From the IMG/VR virus record IMGVR_UViG_3300017714_000186, positions 1 to 23,134 of that record: DNA of 23,134 nt; one strand, given 5' to 3'. The stretch is from a virus. Under the pieces are notes generated by a model. The model was not told where the DNA came from and did not search any database. It saw only the letters and a program-made list of their open reading frames with translations. Position numbers and translations under genes: made by a program. Position 1 is the first letter of the stretch. Every line of letters begins with the position of its first letter. Positions 16,701-23,134 of the stretch are shown here, piece by piece.

Positions 16701-17354
16701 AATGAAAAAATAGAATACAACTATGGAATGTCTCAAGCTAGACAAGATAAATTAGGTTTTACTCCTACTACATATGACGTTACAAATAGAGATGATTTAG
16801 TAGCATTGTTTAACAGAGCTACTGGTAGCAATATAAACAGAGTAGAGGAAGTATTAGAATCTTTAGGAATGCGAGGACTACCTCAAACAACGGTAAAACC
16901 AGGACACCCAGACTTTGGTAAGAAAATAAAAGAAGATGGTTCCCTTATATCTGAAACTGATGACCATAGACATAGATACAACAGAGATAAAAATAAGAAG
17001 GGTTACAAAGATGAACTTTTAGGTAATGTTTCAAAATTATTAGATACCTTGGGAGATGGTAGATATGAATATCTATTAAAGAGAAAATATGGTGGTGGTA
17101 TGAAACCTTTCCAAAGAGCATTAGTAGGTGAGTATGGACCTGAAATGGTTACTGCTTTGCCTCAAGGTGGATTGAGAGTAACACCTCAAGGTTCTGAAAG
17201 AGGTGGTAGTATTAATGTCAATAGTTTAAATGTAAATGTAACGGGAGTACCTACTGACCCTGTACAAGCTAGAAAAGCTGCTGTACAAATTCAAAAAGCT
17301 TTGGTCAAATTAGAAAAAGAAGGTGTTTCAGGAACAGGTTTGACGAGGAGATAA
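10749..17354 (+). CDS. Tape measure protein, TP901 family
   Basis: A 2201-residue ruler protein that sets tail length; at about 1.5 angstrom per residue the tail would be near 330 nm. The N-terminal TP901 core covers about residues 70-400 (VQFQDSFAGVRKTL, ARIGEIGGQLGIS, LRSMALASDDVKAAL). A charged coiled coil lies near 560-780. A hydrophobic, possibly membrane-inserting segment is at 889-921 (LLASLGAMVAFGAIFGYIM). At about 1435-1530 two similar blocks occur, LGDSASEGIIVGIQ and LGEPISQGIALGIE, around an SPSRL motif typical of the family. A second long coiled coil spans about 1558-1755. The C-terminus has the usual LVGEYGPEMVTALPQGG motif. The gene ends in a TAATG overlap with the distal tail gene, whose AGGAG lies inside this gene. 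Confidence 0.95.
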   Translation: MVKDASIKVMLEFQANNSSLSKATKGIANELSTLQRKTATVASSMTSFVPAFAAVGAAAFSAFSFAGRAAVQFQDSFAGVRKTLNFSGTAAKNQEANFKALSASLVDISRTTPMAANELARIGEIGGQLGISAGSITKFTKTISQLTVATTMSAEEASFALSRLAAITRLPERNLGNLASVLVRLGNEFAATEGEIVNTAMKIASALELLESPTSNAAADSLALAAALKQVGQQTQAGSTAVARSLDIMATAVLQGGRELSLFAKVAGMTSDTFRNLAEASPAQAFVAFLDGLQAVGNAGADTVQLLEEVGLGQQRTLRALRSMALASDDVKAALSSANEEFALNNALQTEAEKRYETVVSQMGILRNNVTALGIETGNTLLGPLNEVVDAFTTIAGGTTSQDLQNIAKRFVGIAFAMNSVMVMRKKMTQLNQVAQAGGLSGTGIDGKINLIGDVFPTDPLKGELAHRRRAKKIQGQGGGLNQRFNKQDFLAQQAAMGRPTRGFDNILQNAQIQGIDMFDAEANQALMDKIGGFTDTAPEDVRFLGADGSEKSLSGGEQDRLANMQALNQEGIKHSQQLIDIENIESNIADLKQKALKLSEQAHVLTKDEAQTKMKDPDKIKQTVDDLNSVLGDTKKVDFDDDIEGFEKLQKQAVDYNIALQNLDMAQENLIDAEKQLSDAKTIGSGDYTKQAKAVQTAQNEVTMFTEAVEDSGKEIKKSVKNLDSNSTAVDALGKDLVNVVEDYDKVGNASSKVTKQQKADAEVAQASLSETNAKINEQEKELKQLQATQAQGGFITQSVGAASGIAGVDPARDNNAFRSVGQSMKLLSGNMTVFGNETKKTAGVFKSFLRMLGMTRKQLLANSSAIVSSTQVTTGMKVATQGLTNAMIGLKAATISLLASLGAMVAFGAIFGYIMKLWENSKKTAAAIREIGDEIKSVIDLQDELVFSDLQKGLIEDALENEMKKRSPDQTLIKTFQQQLSDMDDGINQAKFNIEQNMAEIGKSMMLETTEDGVNVEARLEGINRALGNTFDLEEFFVEVGKQITDFENGTTNTLLRTLQNLEETQEEIDTLRDGGFTAKTSPRLKELEEEIAVFDVLRDIQRQTGSEFEDFLKGTGDVFGMNFQDTFSGSILGGEGALSDNVSGSLAERFGLSFKELEDGSVGVFQAIEEGYTDMYGNIASVAQEPIAVLAADTFVDEDNNPVDMDKVLNDLSAYIILAETLRSQATGKKAGSLASSNSTFIKMQNEGLIKQMQFLKANGVIMQDVDPFKDRQRAIQMVANATRVYQKQQIDKAQQAADTLGILEFQMSKFEKALNESLQRSAGNLASIFTEIPLTVRKGVDEMLNEMIIKEARLKNFQNDIKRLSSIAPMLAKNLADQGLAARQMLSDLLSDPVAAFSMEASMNRIAPFKAEQLGLSEEEIERMQDAGLRLGDSASEGIIVGIQNRQAELERVLISSVQGAIDATKYSIKSFSPSRLTAEILGEPISQGIALGIENEEGKIKDTMIRVVESAIEETQLLLMETSEGISELSRALTTMFAVTAGKRALTAANYGVQKSEQALMATRRKNATLQERISKNQIALQKAELEGRKNNITMTEELNILQQKISIDDMKREMSGKKSASERKAIADSEKELEELRLAAEAGIVDSLDVEVAEEKLAELKGTNKSIEEQRVAILQLAEAEKKLQETEKEAREVDEQLISLREENIKLLDEAANESFELQTAYDNLEASTEGVFTAEMKYAEARDKFDKFVKASPELFDALISGYGGVGSTIDAIKNKTLNLVNSTETGADRAVLALQKIVTEANKTAAHLTSLDLLADTRFESASHDEMKTRNTVGTAKEFLEIFRGTPLEGVINDFKDMSATGAGRTSAMDRSVFKDIDDFMASEQALEDARSGKDITFSDFARALQSYLGVATNVDTAGNINFANEQLEGLGIADTATVAQAKGEVNDQSFGTAVLGASGDYLTSEMGDLSRLAPNEKIEYNYGMSQARQDKLGFTPTTYDVTNRDDLVALFNRATGSNINRVEEVLESLGMRGLPQTTVKPGHPDFGKKIKEDGSLISETDDHRHRYNRDKNKKGYKDELLGNVSKLLDTLGDGRYEYLLKRKYGGGMKPFQRALVGEYGPEMVTALPQGGLRVTPQGSERGGSINVNSLNVNVTGVPTDPVQARKAAVQIQKALVKLEKEGVSGTGLTRR

Positions 17355-18700
17355 TGGCACATAAAGTACATATTGGTAGATTATCATTTACATCACCTGG
17401 TTCTATTAACTTTGATTCTACTGACGGTGGAAGAGGATTAAGCTTTAATGGTAAAATAGGTGGTGTAGAAATAACACTTGACCACATAAAATATATAAGA
17501 GACGAGTTAGTTTCTATTGCTGCATACGGATTAACTGTACCATTTAGATATGATGGTGATTCTAGTTACGACGGGTATGTCAAAGTTAACTCTAGCTCAG
17601 TCAGTACTCAAAAATATCAACGTGGTGGTTTTAGCTATAGAGTAGATTTAGAGTATTTAGGTCGCTCAGGTGAAGTAGTATTCGAATCAAGATTTACTGG
17701 AGCTTTATTAGATAATGACCATAGTATAACAAGTACTACAAATCAGTTTCATGCAAGTCCTGGTAATCATTATAACTACTATCATCCATCAGAACCAACT
17801 GATGGTACTAGGTTATCTAAAGATGAAACTAGTACTGCTAGTGGTGCATCTACAACTTTAAGATTAAAAACAGATAATAATCTAAGAAATGCAAATGCTA
17901 CATATCACGTAGAACCTTCTGATTTTTACAAAGGTGCGTGTCTAATTAAAACTGGTACGTACGATACTGGTTTTACTTCTACAAACAACGTACAAACAAT
18001 AAGTGATACTGCTAATGAGGTAAGATGCGGTTTGTTTTCAACAAATAATCCTGGTAGTTTAACAATAGAAAATGGTTTGGTAAAAATACAATTTAGTGCT
18101 TCGACTACCCAAGCATTATTTACAAGCTATATCTATGATGTAGCAGATTATCAATCTAGCAAAGATTGGGTATTTACTAAAGGTTCACCAACAGGCTCTA
18201 ATCAATTAGCTAACAACTGGTTGGGTTGGAGAACTATGCAAATATTAAAAAATCACCCAGAATGTGCAACAGTAAGATGTACTACCTATCTTAATGCTGA
18301 TAGTAAAGATGGAAGATTAGTAGTAGATTTTACATTGCGTAGAGGTGCTCATCATGTTTCTATTGTTGCGAATCAATATACATCTAGTAGATTTAATTTA
18401 TCTTTAGCAACAGCTTCAGGAACAAATGCTTCAACAGGTACGGGATATATTTATGACGGTACTTCTAGTCCAGAAGATGGTAATAAATGGTTATTAGGAA
18501 GTCCTGATAGTGCAGCTTCATCTGCACAATTTGATGTAGCTAGAGAAATGTTATATAAAACAGGTGCACAGATGAAAGCATTTATAGGTTATGAATTAGC
18601 ACAGGAGAATGGAAGTATAAACACTGCTGATGCGAAAGACTCAGTAAGGGACCAATATTTAGATAACGTTTACGAATATCAAAAATTAGTTAAGTCATAA
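17354..18700 (+). CDS. Distal tail (Dit-like) protein with extra beta-rich domain
   Basis: A 448-residue protein directly after the tape measure, where Dit proteins sit. Residues 1-125 are beta-rich (VHIGRLSF, GVEITLDHIKYIRDEL, YDGYVKVNSSS, FSYRVDLEYLGRSG) and are the likely Dit-type ring that links tube and hub. Residues 125-430 are a Ser/Thr/Asn-rich beta domain with GRLVVDFTLRRGAHHVSIVA near 313-332; it looks like an inserted or appended surface domain, perhaps for binding host glycans. A short helical end follows (YLDNVYEYQKLVKS). The assignment as Dit is by position and strand pattern only. It overlaps the next gene by TAATG. Confidence 0.6.
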   Translation: MAHKVHIGRLSFTSPGSINFDSTDGGRGLSFNGKIGGVEITLDHIKYIRDELVSIAAYGLTVPFRYDGDSSYDGYVKVNSSSVSTQKYQRGGFSYRVDLEYLGRSGEVVFESRFTGALLDNDHSITSTTNQFHASPGNHYNYYHPSEPTDGTRLSKDETSTASGASTTLRLKTDNNLRNANATYHVEPSDFYKGACLIKTGTYDTGFTSTNNVQTISDTANEVRCGLFSTNNPGSLTIENGLVKIQFSASTTQALFTSYIYDVADYQSSKDWVFTKGSPTGSNQLANNWLGWRTMQILKNHPECATVRCTTYLNADSKDGRLVVDFTLRRGAHHVSIVANQYTSSRFNLSLATASGTNASTGTGYIYDGTSSPEDGNKWLLGSPDSAASSAQFDVAREMLYKTGAQMKAFIGYELAQENGSINTADAKDSVRDQYLDNVYEYQKLVKS

Positions 18701-19389
18701 TGTCAGTTACAGAAAAATTAATGGCTCAAGGTTCATTCAATTTACAATTGGATTATAACAAATTACCTAACTCCGTTTTAAACTCAATAGACGCTTGGGA
18801 CCAAATAGTAATAACACCATCAAGAGTTACCGAAGATGAACTTAATGATTCAGCTATGCTTACATCTTCTGAATATGTTGGTGTCGTAAAATCACTAGGT
18901 CTTGGAGATGACTCAGTAGAAATAGAAGGTGCTGGACTTGGAACATATCTAGGTGATGGAGGTAGTCGTGGTATGCCTATATCTGACCAAGGCGATATTT
19001 CTAACATGAGAAGTTTTGAAAATACATCTTTACAGTTTGTCTTAGATAATAAAGATGGAACACCTTATGGAATTTTAAGAGATGGTAGAGATGGAGGTCT
19101 TAGAAGTATTAGACCTGGAACAATAACTAACCCTACAAAAGAAAGTACTGATTTACTTTTAAATTTTGAAGGAACAGATGATAGCGTAACTACTACTGAC
19201 GCAACCTCAAAAAAACATGATATTAACTTTTACGGAAATGCTCACATAAGTACAGACCAGTCTAAATTTGGTTCTACATCTTTAGAACTAGATGGTGACA
19301 GAGATTATTTAGAAGTAGATTACTCATATCACTTTCAATTTGAGTCTGAAGACTTTACTGTTGAGTGGTGGGAGTACAGGGTTGCGTGA
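18700..19389 (+). CDS. Tail hub N-terminal part carrying half a LamG domain
   Basis: A 229-residue protein that appears to be the front piece of a split tail hub (Gp37-like/Tal type). Residues 1-85 have the hub's first beta domain (GSFNLQLDYNKLP, WDQIVITPSRV, EYVGVVKSLG, SVEIEGAGLGTYLGDG). Residues 86-147 are a linker ending near SIRPGTITNPT. Residues 150-229 are the first half of a LamG/concanavalin-like domain: LLLNFEGTDDS, KFGSTSLELDGDRDYLEVD (189-207) and EDFTVEWWEYR (217-227). It stops at the adjacent codons TGA-TAA in mid-domain; a complete LamG needs about 70-140 more residues. The missing half lies about 455 codons downstream in the same frame. Hub identity is inferred from pattern and position. 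Confidence 0.7.
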   Translation: MSVTEKLMAQGSFNLQLDYNKLPNSVLNSIDAWDQIVITPSRVTEDELNDSAMLTSSEYVGVVKSLGLGDDSVEIEGAGLGTYLGDGGSRGMPISDQGDISNMRSFENTSLQFVLDNKDGTPYGILRDGRDGGLRSIRPGTITNPTKESTDLLLNFEGTDDSVTTTDATSKKHDINFYGNAHISTDQSKFGSTSLELDGDRDYLEVDYSYHFQFESEDFTVEWWEYRVA

Positions 19390-20751
19390 TAAGTTATGCC
19401 ACAATTTGATTTAGCAAATGCAAATGTAAGCTCTAGTGGTTTTACAAATATTAAAAATAGAATAGGTTTCGTTCCGTTTGTCTATGACACGGGCTATCCA
19501 AATTTAGGTAATTACATAGATAATGACCCTGTACCAAGTGGTTCTGATATTTTTTCAGAAAGTATTGGTGGTAGAGTTCCATTTGACCCTGACTTTCATA
19601 ACGGTGTAAGAGGTAACCTAGTTGTAGGTTATGGACATACATATAGAAACGAAGGAGCTCAATGGAGAGGTTCTGATGCTTTGTTTTATGATTTTTATTC
19701 AATAAAAGAGAACGCTGGTGATTCAAATTCAACATCATTTACTATAAACAGTGTAGATTACGCATTTCCAATTCAAAAGGGAGATGTATTTGCTACAACA
19801 GATGATGGTGGTAAGTTTTTAGATGCTTCCAATAATGTTATCACTAAAGGTATAAGAATAAAATATATTGGTGATGATACTGCGAATACTAATCAAAGAT
19901 TTTCAGAATCAATTGCAAGTACTTTATTAAGTGAAGATTTGATTGGTTATAAGAATAAAGTTATAGCTGTATTTAATGGAAGCGAAGATGCTTTTCCCTA
20001 TGACAGTACACTAGCTCAACAACATTTTGATATGATGGTAGGTTTATGTTTTGCAATAGGAAAAGAAGCCTTTGAAGATACTTTCTTTGTTAATAGATAT
20101 AAATTAGTAGATGGCACATCAGTTACAAGTTCTTCAAGTTTGACTGCATACAATGATGCTGGGTACGCTTTAATGTTTCTTGGGGGTAAAGCAAAACCTA
20201 TGGACTATCCAGCTGGCGATGCTTCAAGTTCAAATAACTTATACTTAACAAACAAAGAACCAATAGTAGTAAATGGTGTAAAAGTAACTTGGGAAAATAA
20301 ATTTGTCTGGGACCCTTCTTTAATAAAACAAAGACAAGAAGACATTGATGAACTATTGGGCTCTAATAGTGTTGTTAATCCATCTGCTACTCCTTTAGAC
20401 CCAAGAACAAATTCACAGTGGTATCAAGGACCAGCAATACCTACTGATTTTTTTATGGCTAGACCAAATGCACCTGCTTGGTCTGATGTTGTAACGTCTA
20501 CATTACCTTCTGGTTCTGTAAGCAATACTATTCTCACATTACTTGCTAACGGTCAGGGAGACCAAATACCCCTCTACTACACAGGAGATGCGTCAATTTA
20601 TGCAACAAATCCAGGTAATGAAAATTATTGGGAAGAAGACCCGTTTTATCAAAAAGCTTTTTCTGCCTTCTGGCAAATAAATAATAGGTGGTATAAAGGA
20701 AACCAAACATTTATTGCACCTAGACCTAAGACAACTAATGGACCAGCTGTA
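19387..20751 (+). other. Inserted coding segment that splits the LamG domain
   Basis: The first half of LamG ends with EYRVA (to 19386) and the second half resumes with AQGDGSVPPYIFG (from about 20755). Removing roughly 19387-20751 (about 1365 bases, a multiple of three) would join them in frame at a shared V-A. The segment contains the stop pair TGA-TAA, the new ATG, a lysozyme-like domain and a linker. No direct repeats, transposase or recognisable intron core were seen at its ends, so its mobility, if any, is unknown. Boundaries are uncertain by several codons. Confidence 0.6.
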
Positions 20752-23134
20752 GCTGCACAAGGTGATGGCTCGGTACCTCCTTATATTTTTGGTTTGAATG
20801 ATGGCTCTGGAGAACTAGGAGTATATATAACTAGTACTAGAGCAGAGAGTACCATTGATGGTATTACAGGAATAGACAGTACAATCTGGGACATTGCTGA
20901 TGGTATAAAACTAGGTGATGTTTCTAATGGTCAATGGGTACATAGAGCAATAACTAGAAAAGGTAATAAATTTACAACATGGGAAAACGGTACTTTAGTT
21001 TCTCAATGGAATTCTGATAAGACTATTAAGAGAGTCACTAGAGATGCAAAATCTAGTGGTAGCGATGAAAAAGCATCTATGAATCTTTCTATAGGAAGGA
21101 GTCAACATGCGGATTACTTTAAAGGGTATATAGATGGATTAAAAATAACTAAAGGTGAAGCTTCCTATGATGCTAACTTCACACCTTCTTCATCTGCTCC
21201 AACAGTTGAAAATACATCAAATAGTTATACAGGTCTACACAATGTTGAATCTGTGTATAACGCTTTAAAAAAAATAATGTCTCAAATGGATACAGAATAT
21301 AAAGTTACTAATCAAGGAAAGATTGATTCAGGACCTAGAGAAAATTTATTTGTAGGTCATGGAACAAATGACCCTTTAGCAATTATTGTAAGAGATTCTT
21401 CTGGTGAAGACCCAGGTATTATTGGTTTAAACCCTGATGCTTTAACTACTCAGTTTGAAGCAGAAGATTGGGTTTCTGGTGTCGAATACTTAAAGAATGT
21501 TGGTTCTGATGGTCAAAATATTGATTTAGTAGAAAGATTTTTAACAGACATACCTTATTATGATTTATTTGGTAATCCTTTAGAAAGAGTTGCATATGTT
21601 AACGAACAGGATACAAATGCTCTCATGGCACCCAAAAGAGCAGAAGCTTATTTAGAAGAGTTTACAAGAGTCAAAAAATCATTATCACTATCTTTAGAAT
21701 ACTATGACATTAAAGGAGATTTTGAAGTAGGGGATAATATATTTGTTTATGACCCTGAAGTAGGTTTTGTCGATGATTTAACAAAAGCAATTGCTGATGG
21801 TAGAACAGAACCTTATGAAGCTATTTGGCAAGGTCAATATATTAATCCTGAAAAAATAAGAATTATTGGAATTACTTATCCTATCGAAGATAGCTTTGGA
21901 GTTTATCTAAGGAAGGTAGTTAATAAGAATCCATACACAGTGAAATATATAGATTTAACTGATTATATGATTTTCGAAACAGGTAATACTTCACTTGATG
22001 TCGGAGATTTAGGAAAACAGATTGGAGATGATTTAAGATTTTCTAATCAACTATCTGGTACGACTACAGGTAGAACAGAATACAAACCTGGAAAAGTTAT
22101 TGACCCTGATAATTTGAGTGCAGAAGGTATTAGAACTACATCTAGTTTTTATACTGATGCTTTAGGAACTCAACAATCTATTATTTTTATAGAGTGGAAA
22201 GCTCCAAGAAATACTAGTGGTACTGTTATTGAAAATGGACTTCACTATGAAGTAACTGTTGAGCCAACTAATCCTGCATTAGGGGACGCTACAAGATACT
22301 TTGTACAATGGGGTAACGAAACATTTACTGTTGAAGGTTTACAAAAAGCTACTGATTACAAGGTTGGTGTCCAAGCAGTAACTACAGGTGCAGCTTCTGG
22401 ATTTGTATATGAAACAATTACAACTGCAGTTGATACTGCAAAACCTAATAAACCAGCACAAGCTACAACTATTGCAACAATACAGGGTGCAGTACAAGTA
22501 ATACACCATTTAGGTAGAGCTACAGATAATTCAGGTAATCCAGTAGGTACAGTAGTCAACTTCACATTACCTTCTGATTTATCTTACTTAAATGTTTATG
22601 GTTCTACTACTTCTGGTTTTACTGTTGGAGAATCAACTAAATTAGGAAATATACCATGTGATGCTTCCTTTTTAAGATTAAGCATTCCAGCAGTAGCAAC
22701 ATTAAAAGGTGAATCTTTAGATAGCTCTGCGACTATGTTTTTTAGATTTACTGCAGTAGATAATGCTGGTAATGAATCAGACCCTTCTGACCAACAGACT
22801 GGTAATGCAGACTTAGTTAAAACTGCAAATATTGATGATGCAGCTATCACTACTGCGAAAATACAAAACTTAGCAGTAGGAACAGCAAAGATTGCTGATG
22901 CTGCAATATCTAATGCAAAAATTTCTGACACAATAGAATCTGATAATTACTCAACAGGTACATCTGGTTGGACTATCAAAAAAAACGCAGCAGGTTTTCC
23001 AAATGGTTTTATAGAAATAAGTGATGCAGTAATAAGAGGTAACATAACTGCAACTACAGGAAATATTGGTGGATGGTCTATAGCTAGTAATAAATTAACA
23101 GCAGGTAATTTAGAATTAGATGCTGGTAATACAA
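19396..23134 (+). CDS. Tail tip protein: lysozyme-like domain, second LamG half, hub, FN3-like repeats (partial)
   Basis: An ORF of at least 1246 codons, open at the right edge. Residues 16-320 resemble a GH24 lysozyme: FVPFVYDTG (25-33), VVGYGHTY (76-83), FSESIASTLLSEDLIGYKNKV (169-189), LAQQHFDMMVGLCFAIGKEAF (206-226) and LIKQRQEDIDELL near 309-321. Residues 322-452 are unassigned. Residues 456-600 are a LamG second half (WVHRAITRKGNKF near 514, YFKGYIDGLKI near 574). Residues 605-900 look like the rest of a Gp37-like hub (VESVYNALKKI, VGDNIFVYDPEVG near 778). Two FN3-like units cover about 920-1130, then IDDAAITTAKI-type repeats (1146-1176) and a GNIGGWSI tip motif. The ribosome site is weak (AGGG 14 bases upstream), so translation probably restarts after the upstream stop. 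It should act at the tail tip in wall penetration and adsorption. Confidence 0.72.
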   Translation, partial: MPQFDLANANVSSSGFTNIKNRIGFVPFVYDTGYPNLGNYIDNDPVPSGSDIFSESIGGRVPFDPDFHNGVRGNLVVGYGHTYRNEGAQWRGSDALFYDFYSIKENAGDSNSTSFTINSVDYAFPIQKGDVFATTDDGGKFLDASNNVITKGIRIKYIGDDTANTNQRFSESIASTLLSEDLIGYKNKVIAVFNGSEDAFPYDSTLAQQHFDMMVGLCFAIGKEAFEDTFFVNRYKLVDGTSVTSSSSLTAYNDAGYALMFLGGKAKPMDYPAGDASSSNNLYLTNKEPIVVNGVKVTWENKFVWDPSLIKQRQEDIDELLGSNSVVNPSATPLDPRTNSQWYQGPAIPTDFFMARPNAPAWSDVVTSTLPSGSVSNTILTLLANGQGDQIPLYYTGDASIYATNPGNENYWEEDPFYQKAFSAFWQINNRWYKGNQTFIAPRPKTTNGPAVAAQGDGSVPPYIFGLNDGSGELGVYITSTRAESTIDGITGIDSTIWDIADGIKLGDVSNGQWVHRAITRKGNKFTTWENGTLVSQWNSDKTIKRVTRDAKSSGSDEKASMNLSIGRSQHADYFKGYIDGLKITKGEASYDANFTPSSSAPTVENTSNSYTGLHNVESVYNALKKIMSQMDTEYKVTNQGKIDSGPRENLFVGHGTNDPLAIIVRDSSGEDPGIIGLNPDALTTQFEAEDWVSGVEYLKNVGSDGQNIDLVERFLTDIPYYDLFGNPLERVAYVNEQDTNALMAPKRAEAYLEEFTRVKKSLSLSLEYYDIKGDFEVGDNIFVYDPEVGFVDDLTKAIADGRTEPYEAIWQGQYINPEKIRIIGITYPIEDSFGVYLRKVVNKNPYTVKYIDLTDYMIFETGNTSLDVGDLGKQIGDDLRFSNQLSGTTTGRTEYKPGKVIDPDNLSAEGIRTTSSFYTDALGTQQSIIFIEWKAPRNTSGTVIENGLHYEVTVEPTNPALGDATRYFVQWGNETFTVEGLQKATDYKVGVQAVTTGAASGFVYETITTAVDTAKPNKPAQATTIATIQGAVQVIHHLGRATDNSGNPVGTVVNFTLPSDLSYLNVYGSTTSGFTVGESTKLGNIPCDASFLRLSIPAVATLKGESLDSSATMFFRFTAVDNAGNESDPSDQQTGNADLVKTANIDDAAITTAKIQNLAVGTAKIADAAISNAKISDTIESDNYSTGTSGWTIKKNAAGFPNGFIEISDAVIRGNITATTGNIGGWSIASNKLTAGNLELDAGNT

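Noticed and set aside
19387-20751. Group I intron or intein as the cause of the split hub
   Set aside because: The segment contains adjacent stop codons, which excludes an intein. Its whole length is open coding sequence fused in frame to the downstream half, leaving no room for an evident intron core, and I found no convincing guide pairing at the 5' junction. A covariance-model search would settle it.
19147-21190. Diversity-generating retroelement target in the LamG region
   Set aside because: No reverse transcriptase, no template repeat and no variable/template pair were seen in the window.

Overview
The window is the head-to-tail morphogenesis region of an AT-rich, double-stranded DNA tailed phage with an HK97-type capsid and a long non-contractile (siphovirus) tail. 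All supported genes lie on the + strand, are tightly packed (three TAATG stop/start overlaps) and form one late operon. No tRNA, integrase, CRISPR array or insertion sequence is visible. No sheath or baseplate genes appear, which supports a siphovirus. The host cannot be read directly. The low GC, AGGAG-type ribosome sites and a Gp37-like tail hub would fit an AT-rich, probably aquatic host, perhaps a Gram-positive or actinobacterial one; this is inference only.

Head module (1-4922): a small Tudor/SH3-like protein, a prohead protease with a long acidic C-terminal extension, the major capsid protein, a strong UUCG-loop terminator, an overlooked 24-residue very basic peptide, an 86-residue protein with a histone-H1-like tail, a head-tail adaptor, an intruding DNA-binding-type protein (helix-turn-helix plus two identical-spacing Cys4 zinc ribbons), and a head-closure protein.

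Neck and tail tube module (4922-10745): a 1203-residue protein in the slot normally held by the small HK97 gp10-like protein, a tail terminator, a small acidic protein, the major tail protein, and the G and G-T tail assembly chaperones. The chaperones are linked by a -1 frameshift site (CCCAAAA) followed by an 8-bp stem-loop.

Tail tip module (10749-23134): a 2201-residue tape measure protein (predicted tail about 330 nm), a Dit-like distal tail protein, and a tail hub that appears to be split in two. The first ORF carries the N-terminal hub domain and the first half of a LamG (concanavalin-like) domain, then ends in TGA-TAA. Seven bases after the TGA an in-frame ATG opens a second ORF that runs off the right edge. 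It starts with a lysozyme-like (GH24-type) domain and an unassigned linker, then supplies the missing second half of LamG, the rest of the hub, FN3-like domains and tail-tip repeats. The simplest reading is a nested insertion: LamG into the hub, then a lysozyme-coding segment of about 1.37 kb with its own stop/start into a LamG loop. This split hub is the most unusual thing in the window.
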